From Morinoia aosen (Eukaryota; Arthropoda; Malacostraca; Amphipoda; Talitridae): a stretch of 64,000 bases of DNA. The notes below the pieces were generated by a model that made no database searches, was not told where the DNA came from, and saw only the letters and a program-made list of their open reading frames with translations. Both the position numbers and the translations under genes were made by a program. The DNA is taken from positions 44,608,102-44,672,101 of the forward strand of contig CM059563.1 in the NCBI GenBank assembly GCA_030386875.1, in the 5' to 3' direction. Below, in pieces: positions 13,401-22,400 of the stretch (position 1 is the stretch's first letter; each line of letters begins with the position of its first letter).

Positions 13401-16400
13401 TACTATACGCCAGCAGTGGTGCTGGGACCTCAGCACGCGGGTTGACCAATTAGCAGCTACGTCCCAGTAGTCACGCTGATGAGTTATGTACTGGCGATCA
13501 CGCTCTGTGTATCCAAAGTCACGTTATAGCAGTTGCACTGAAACTAATAATAATTTTACGGAAACGTTTCTACCGGGGTCGCCAGCATAAAGCCAATGTG
13601 GACCCCCCCAGCGCTGGCCGGGAAAAACTCACAGATTGTTACTAAGGCAGATTACAGCAAGAGGAAAGAGGCTCACGCATTATGACACGTTGTACTGAAC
13701 ATAAAAGAGAGGCAATTTGCGGGTACATTTTGATGGTGCATGGCTCAGGCTTGAAGAACCGTAATTTCAGGAGTTTGAATTGTTCCCCGAATCAGATCAC
13801 GTCGTAAGCATTTATTTCTTTAAGAAAGGTAATCAGCTGATCTACAGGCGCATTGTGGCCAAGTATATTGCTTACTGAAGGTAGCCGGCTATTGTCAGAG
13901 AAGACTTCAAAGCATTGTCGTCGTGTGTTGCGCAGCGCAGCGCAGTCGATGAGTATGTGGCGCACCGTGAGGCGCGCTTCCAGGCACAGAGGGCAGCCAG
14001 GCGGGGGCTCCTGTACCTCACTGTTCATGAGGTAGCTGTGGGTTAGATAGGTGTGGCCGCTTCTGAGTCGATTTAATACGACCTCAACTCGGCGCGGCAG
14101 TTTTCTTTTGGGCCATGATCCCGGTTCCAGCTGGGCCTCGTGCATGAGGCTCCTGCGCTGGTGCCAGTCCTCCATCCATTTGCTGTGAATCTTCTTTTCA
14201 AGTACTGAGAACCAGTCCCTATAAAAGGTTGAAAGTCGCTCGGGCGGGCGAAGTGCAGCTGCCTTCGCTAGGCCATCGACGGTCTCGTTGTCGTGAATCC
14301 CCACGTGGCTCGGGATCCAGCAGAATTTAGTGGTTTTACGGTTCTGAGCAAGGTCGTGAAACTGATGTTGAAGAAGGCGGGCATGAGGATGGTCCGTGCG
14401 TTTGTTGAGGAGCACTCGCAAAACACTCAGAGAATCACTAAAAATAATAAACTGGTTTTCAGAGCGCCCACGAATGATCTGTAGTGCTAAATCAATAGCG
14501 TACAGTTCTGCAGTGAATATAGTAGATGTTTGGGGGAGTGAGATCTGTTTCTGAATGCTGCTACAGAATGCAGCCACGCCAACGCCGTCACTGCTTTTGG
14601 AGCCATCTGTGAAGATTGCAATGAAGCCTTGGTAGTTTTCGTTTCTTAGTCGGCGGTATTCTTGGATGTACGTTGATGGATGGGTAGTTTCCTTTTTTAG
14701 GGCTGTTAGGTCCATGTTTATGTCGACGGTGACCGTGTTCCATGTTGGGACGTCAATGTTCAGTAGCCGGTATGAGAAAGCGGGTTTGATAGAAGGGGGT
14801 TCGAGATTTAGAGGTTCCATGATATTGAGGGTGCGAATGGCAAATGAAGGCATAACTTTCTTATTTATAAACAATCTTCTGTCAGTAGGTGGGATCACAG
14901 AGTTAAATGCTGGGTTACCCAAGTGGCTCTTCATTTTAAAATAATATTTTAGGGAAAGCAATTGCCTTCGCAGGTTCAGCGGCATTTCGCCAGTTAGAAC
15001 TTGGAGGCTTGCGGCAGGTGTGGACTTGAAGGCTCCAGTAGCCAGACGCAGACAGTCGTTTGCGACGGGATCCAAGAGCTTAAGGGTGGTGTTGGACGCT
15101 GATGCGTAGACAATGCATCCGTAATCCATTATTGATCGAACGAAAAGTTTGTACATGTGGAGGAGAATGTGTTGGTCCCCTCCCCAATCGTGAGAGGATA
15201 TGGATTTGATTATAGCACATCCCTTCTTACATTTTACTCTAATTTCGTCTATGTGCTTTTTCCATGTGAGCTTTGTGTCCCAGGTAAGTCCAAGAAATTT
15301 AATAGCCTCAACAAACTCGATAACTTCATCTGCGATTTTTAGCGGTGGGGGCATCTGGATACCGGGCAGCGTGGTGAAATGTACGGCTTTGGATTTTTCT
15401 GATGAGAAGGTGAAACCATTCGTCTGGGTCCATCGTACTGCATGATCAATACATTCCTGGAGTTTAGTTTGGATGATATTTAGGTCACTATGTCGATAGC
15501 CGAGCTGGAAGTCGTCAACAAATAGTGAGGCATGAAATCGCGGATCCTGAGGGATTAGAGAGGCGATACCATTGATTTTGATGGCAAAAAGGGTGACCGA
15601 GAGCACTGAGCCCTGCGGGACGCTTTCTTCTTGCGGGAAGGGGTCGGACAAATGATTATTTATTCGAACCCTAAAGGTCCGATCGCGCAAGAATTCTTGG
15701 ATGAACGAGGGGAGTCTTCCTCGTAGTTCCATTTGATGGAGATTCCGCATTATTCCGAATTTCCATGTTGTATCATACGCTTTTGTTAGGTCGAAGAACA
15801 CACTCACGAAGTGTTCATTGTGTACGAAAGCTCTCCTGATCGTAGTTTCAAGGCGCACTAGGTGGTCAGTTGTAGACCTGCTTCGCCTACCGCCGCACTG
15901 GATATTGTTGAGGCAGCCGTGCATGTCGCAGAAGTCCACGAGTCTATTGCTGACAAGACGTTCCATTGTTTTACAGAGGCAACTGGTTAGTGCGATGGGC
16001 CTGTAATTTTGGGGTGACTGTGGAGATTTATGCGGTTTTGGAAAGGGGATTGTAATGGCCTCCCGCCAGCTTGGAGGGAAATATCCGTTCAGCCAAAATT
16101 TGTTCATCATCGATAGTAGGTGCTGCTTGCCGGCTTCGGGTAGGTGCTTTAACATTTGGTAGGAGATTTGGTCGGCTCCAGGAGAGGTGTCTTTGGTGTT
16201 ATACAAAGCAGCTTCTAGCTCAGCTGCTGTGAACGGTATATTGTATACTTCAGAGTTCGTAGATGAAAAATTTAAACCTTCGTTTTGGGCATTTACTCTT
16301 TCTCGTTGAAATTCGGCAGGATAGTTTGTGGCTCTGCTTGTATTGCTGAAGGTCATCGCTAGCTTGTTAGCTATTTGGGGTACGGTGGCATACGTGATAT

Positions 16401-19400
16401 TGTTTTCTTGCAAGATGGATATTTTCCGTTGGGGTTGGCCTTTTATTTTGCAAATATTTGCATATACTGTTGTTAGAGGTGTATTTTTAGTAAACGTATT
16501 TGCAAAACTTATCGACGCTTTCCGCTTTTCATCACGTAGGAGGTTTCTGTGGATTGCTCGTGCTCTCTTCCAACGGAGAGCATTTTGCACCGATTTGGTC
16601 TGGCAGTATTTTTGGTAGAGGCGTTCGCGGTTTCGTCGTGTTTCTGTCAATTTTGCGCTCCAGTAGGGCTTTGGAAAGAAGGTTTTAATTTCAATGGTGG
16701 GTATGCACTGCGCAGCTATAGCCAGTATGGCATTAATGAAGGCTTGAAGGTGTTCTTCACAGTTAGTTTCCGGCAAAATTTCTAGCTCGTTCCACTTTGG
16801 ATGGTTTTCGTATGAGCACCAATCTGCTTTTTTTAGGCACCACACAGTTCTGCTAGGCTCGCTTTGTTGTCTGCTCATCAGCTGGATTAGGATCGGGCAG
16901 TGATCGCTGTCCTCCGGAGAGAGGCAGGTGGACCACTGCAACTCGGCGTTCAGGTGGGGAGAGGCTAGCGTTAGATCTATGGCGGATTCTGAGTTGTACG
17001 AGATTCTGGTTGGGGATCCCGTGTTTAGAAGAATGAGGTTTGACTGTTCTAGATATTGCTCGAGAATGCGCCCCCGAGTGTCCGTGGTTCTGCATCCCCA
17101 AATTGTGCTATAACTGTTGAAATCCCCCATAATAATGCTTGGAGTGGGGAGTTGATTTTCTAAGTCACGAAGTGCTTCTAGGGTAAGGCTATGATTTCTT
17201 GATGAGTACATTGAGACGACTGTGATTGGCCGACTAAGTTGGATAGTGGCGGCGATGACTTGGAACTGGGACGTCAGACCATGTTCTTTGAATGGGACCG
17301 AGTTATGGATAAGTAAACCCACTCCTCCATGGGGGGTGAAGTTGAAGTGGCCATGCTTGATGAGAAGGGAGTATTGGGGTATAGAGAATGTGTAGTTGTG
17401 CCATAGCTTGGTTTCCTGTAGCGCTACGACTGCTGGTCGGTGCTGGTGTATCAATTCTAGCAGTTCGTCTTTCTTGGCTCGAACTCCTTGACAGTTCCAT
17501 TGTATAATTGAGGTTGGGTTGTTCATTGCTCGGATGTGGATGGATTTGTTTTATATGCGTTGAAAATTTCTTCGGTTTCTCTTCTGACTGCAGGATTGTT
17601 CTCGCTGGTTATTTCACAATCGCTGAGAGCGGAATCATAATTTGGGGTCATTTGTATGGATGTGGTATACAGTTCGCCGGTATCAGGATTCATTCACACT
17701 GCCTCTGTTAGTTGCTTCTTTTCCGTAGGGCACTCCTGATGTTCGGAGTTTTTCCGCTTTCTTCGCGTGCTACAGTCCACAGGTTTGACAGAATTGTCAG
17801 CAGTAGCAGCAGCGCTCGGAGGTTCCACTTCCCTCGGTGGGGTTTGGCTTGACGCTGTGTTGGCGGCGGTCGTCTGTACTGCACTGACGAAGGAGCGCCG
17901 ATATTGCGGACATTCTGAATCCAATTTAGCTTTGGCTTGGGCTCTATTAAGTTTAAATTTGTGTTGTATTGTTACAATTTCTTGTTGGTATTTGAATTCG
18001 ATGCTTTTCAGGGATCCAGTGAAATGATTTTGGCCACAGTGGTGACATTCTATACTGGGGCTGGCACATTCGCTGGCACTGTGGTTGGCGTTATCACATC
18101 GTGCACAGATTGGAGTGTTGCTTGAGCACCATTTCTGTGTATGCCCGTATTCCAGGCATATTTTACAAAGCATTGGGCGTGGTACGTATGCGTATACTTT
18201 GCTTTTTGATTGTTCGCCTGGCACTGCTATATATTCTGGGAGGTCTCCACGGAAAGTTAGTAGCAATGGTTGGGCGAGTGGGTTCTTGGGTCGGATCCAT
18301 GTTGCCTTGGTCACATCGTAGAGGTCGTGGTCTTCTTTGAGTCCTTTGCGGAAGTTCTCAAAATCGGTCAGGTCGTACTCGTATATGTAGACGAGTCCTT
18401 TGGCGGCGTTGGGGTGGCAATATTCGGAGATGGTGACAGGTATATTATTAATTGACTTTATGTTGCAGCAGAGTCACTCTGGCGTGAGTTGCAGATTTCA
18501 ATGATAAAGGAATCGTTCCCCTTAGAGGAAATACGGTTGGGTTTTGTCCCAAGTTCCAGTTGCAGGCTCTTCTCCAGTATCCACGGTGAAAGTTTGCGTT
18601 TTTCGGTTGCATCGATTTTGCAAAGGAAGTGCTTGGTGAAGGTTTTTGATGTTTTTTCAGAATATTCTTCGGAGATGTGGTAAAGTTGTCTTGCGCGATG
18701 GATGCCTACTTTGTGCTTTGCTTGGATTTCAACTATTTTCTGTTCTTCAGTGTGCTTAGGACACATTTTACTTTTCACTGGGTGGGGACCGCGTCAATGG
18801 ACACATTTGGCTTCTGCTTCCAGGCACTGATCACCCGAGTGTCCTGCAGTGCCGCACTTTGTGCAGGTTGGTGGCCTGTTGCAGCGTTTTTTGGTGTGGC
18901 CATACAGCTGGCAGTTGGAGCAGTGCATGGGCTTGTCCATGTATGGATGGACTGGCGTGTCCGCGCGCTCACCTGGGATATATATATATATAGCTGGGGG
19001 GTGATTCGGAATTGAATTCGAGGATAAGGGCGCTGGTTTGTTCGCGTCTGGTCTTGATGAATGTAGCGTCAATGACGTTGCTGATGTCGTAAGCTTCCTT
19101 CAGTCCGGCCGCAAACTCGTCAAAGTCGCTCATGTTGTACTCGTTGATGTAGATGAGTCCTTTGGATTTGTTCAGTCTTGGGTGGAGTATGACTTCGCAG
19201 GGCACGCTATTCACACTAGTAATGGTCAGCATGGCTTGTCCCTGTTTATTATCCCTTGCTTCGAGTGTGAAGCTATCTTTACCGCTGGTGGTAATAGACT
19301 TGGGAGGAAGTCCGGTAGCGTTTATGATGCTGGCCTTTATTGCGTAGGGATTTAGGTTGCGTCTAGTTTCTGGTTTAAATTTCATGCTATAAAAGCGCAT

Positions 19401-22400
19401 GAATGTCGGTGTGGTTGGAAGTTCCTTGAGGTCCAGGGGCACATATTTTCGTTTCCTGGTAGGTCCAGGAGAAGAAGTAGGTTTTTGTTTTCCTTCAGGA
19501 AGAGTCGTTATTTTACCAATGATGTCCGTCAGTTTGCTCACCGCCAGTTCCACTTTTCTGATTCTCTCCTCCGTAGATGCTTCCATCGTTGCTGGGTCGC
19601 CACTCTGAACACCCTGAACGCCGCCGCCACATCCCATCTCACCCAGACTCCGCATCAGCCTGCTCACATTCCTCTCCACCTCGCTCACCCGCTCGGACGT
19701 GGTTCGCTCGGCCGCTGCTCCCACGACCGTCTCCCCGGCCGCAGCCTCATGACGCTCCGCCTGAGTTCTTCCACCGTTAGCGCCTGTAGGTTTGACAGTT
19801 TCTCTATTGATTGGAGTCCTGATTGATTTGATGGGGTTTGGCAAAGTTTCTCGTTTTCCTGGTTTTCCCAGGTCCAGCTTGCGCTCGCTGCCCGCAAGCT
19901 TACCCCCGTACCGCGAGCCTCTCGCTCCTCTGGGCATGATGCCCGACCCCTGAGGCCGCGGGCCTCCGGGATCAGGATTGACGTTTTTACTTTTAATTTT
20001 AGGTTTTTGAACAAAGACAAACTACAAATTCAACGCAAAATTTGAACAATAAATGATTAAGTAGGTTATACAACCTAGTTATTCACCTTACACTAACAAA
20101 CGCGTAGCAAACCAAAATGAAAAATAAATTTAAACCTAGAGCACCGAGGTGCCCTAGGCGCCCCCCCGCGTTGGTTCCACCCACAATAATTCTGATTGGC
20201 GATAAACTATTACAATAATCAAGTCGCTATCCAAGTACAACAGGTTGTACAAATGACGGCAGTCGTAGTGGGTGTACTAACGGCACCACCACGAGAAGGT
20301 GCGGGTGGGCTGGATACCCGTACCTGAGCACGGGTAGCCTCTATCAAATCCTTGTCTGTTTTTCTCTTTGTTCCCTAAACCACAAAAAGAAGAATGCACA
20401 TCAAATAACCGTAAGAAAATACTTTGAGTTCGATGCCAGTAAATGTGGTAAAGGGAACACGTAAAATTTCCCAAACTAGTCTTGCCTCAGTCTGCCTTCT
20501 TGTTTGCGAGGATTTACCATGTAATGCAACCAATTTTGATTTTAACCAGCTTTTAACGGTGCTTAAGTAAAAAAAAAAAATGTGGTTTTAATAAATCCAT
20601 GTTATATTTTCAAACAAATTTAAAGACTTGCTAACTTTTTAACGACTCCATGAAAAGTGAAAAGAAACTCAATAAACGGAAAGTAAATTTTCACTGATTG
20701 TTGCTGTGGCCATTGGTTTGGCCCCTGACTGATAAAAGTCGAGGCCCAGGTGACACACGGATAACAATTCAAAGAGAACAAGCACCTAAGACTTCCTTGT
20801 ACTTTGAACAGCCCACAAATGCTTTACTTAGCAGAAAACGACTGCGCAATGGATGGCTTTGTGCAAACAGTTCTTGTGATCGTGCTGTTACTGTGTATGC
20901 GTGCTGTTACATACGCGTGATTGATTACAAAATAATCACTCACATTGTGCAAAAATTATACATTGTAGAAAATAATAAATTAAATAAAGCGTTAGAAATA
21001 CCTTCCCCTTCACCAAATAATTTGCAAGAACAAAACATCATACAGAAGAAACTCACAAAATAACAACACCAGATTTGCAAAAATATAAAAATTCATAAGC
21101 ATAGATGAAACAAATTGACTGCATCTGAACAACGAATGTGGGAAGGACTCACCAGAAAAATATAAAATTTTGGCTGGCATTGTACTGTTCTTTACAATTA
21201 CAATTATTTCCTATGAAGTCAAGTTAAACAAATGCTGAAATTTCTTTACCTCACATCACACAAGTATTGCTGCCTCACCCACCGACATGGAGCGGGTGGG
21301 GAGATCATCTTGTGACTTGGGCAGCAGCTTGAGCAGCTCTGTTCTGTCAACCGCGGCAGCTGTGTACGATGTGGACGCTCCAACCATGGCCGTAAATTTT
21401 TCTATCACTACAAAAAGGTAACATTGATTGGCTTGAGAGTGTGATGGTTTCATCGCTGCTCTATCAATGGTCATAACTGGGAGTTTCTTCATGCATTTTG
21501 AATGGGAAGGAAAAGTTAACATTTATTATGGAAAGTTTAACTTTCCTATATTCAAATGAATTAAATTAATTCAATATTAATGAGCTAGATAGCATAATCT
21601 ATAACACCAAACTAAGCCTAACTTTTACTGTAACAAAGAGGTAATCAAGACAATTATGTCAAACAACTGGAAGGTTAATTAGAATAATAAACACCACTAA
21701 TCTAGACTATCAATATGCCAAAAAGGACATGTGACATGTAGTGCGATCTAAAAATTTTGAGTGCTCAAATAAAGTGAAGATAATATGAGTGGCTATATAC
21801 AGTAGATAGACGTTTTATTGCTGGTGACTCAAGTGATGCTTTTCACATTAGTGAGGTTGCAGTGTACATATCCAGATAATGAGAATTTTTACAAAATCAC
21901 TTCATAAAGGAGAAATGAAGACCACCCCATTATCTTGGGGATTTTAGTTTCAAACATAACAAAGCATATGTATATTCAAAATGTGCAATCTGCATTTGCA
22001 CCTTCACTTTTCTGACTAGTAAAAATTATCAGGCATGCAGTAACAAAATCAATGCATTTGGAACACAAAAATGAAAAAACGGTGTTCAATTTTTTATGAG
22101 TGAAACATATATTTAAAATGGTAAAACCTGTTTATTAAACCTAGGTACTTTCATTTAGGCAAAAACCTGTATCTGCCACTTACTATCTTTAACTGTCTTG
22201 GTGGGAGTCTGATTTTGCGCTGCAAGCTCCTGAAGATGAGCTCTTTGAGTGATCAGAGAACACTGTGGTTGAAGAAGCTTGGTTGCTGAACAAACTCTGC
22301 CCAAATATTAGACAAATTATCAGAATTTCCAGACAGGTTTCAACAAATTGGATCAAATTAGAATAGTAGGGTACTTAACCCTTTAACGCCCAAGTGGACT

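Larger units (their letters stand above)
13560..20100 (-). mobile_element. I/LOA-type LINE (LINE-J) inside an ACOT9 intron
   Basis: A non-LTR retrotransposon on the minus strand with an ORF1 region carrying CCHC knuckles (19937-17694) and an intact ORF2 (17526-13792) encoding endonuclease, reverse transcriptase and RNase H. The left boundary is taken at an ATT-rich stretch near 13555; the right boundary is uncertain (20040-20340). No target duplication was found. It has the same transcriptional sense as ACOT9. Confidence 0.88.
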
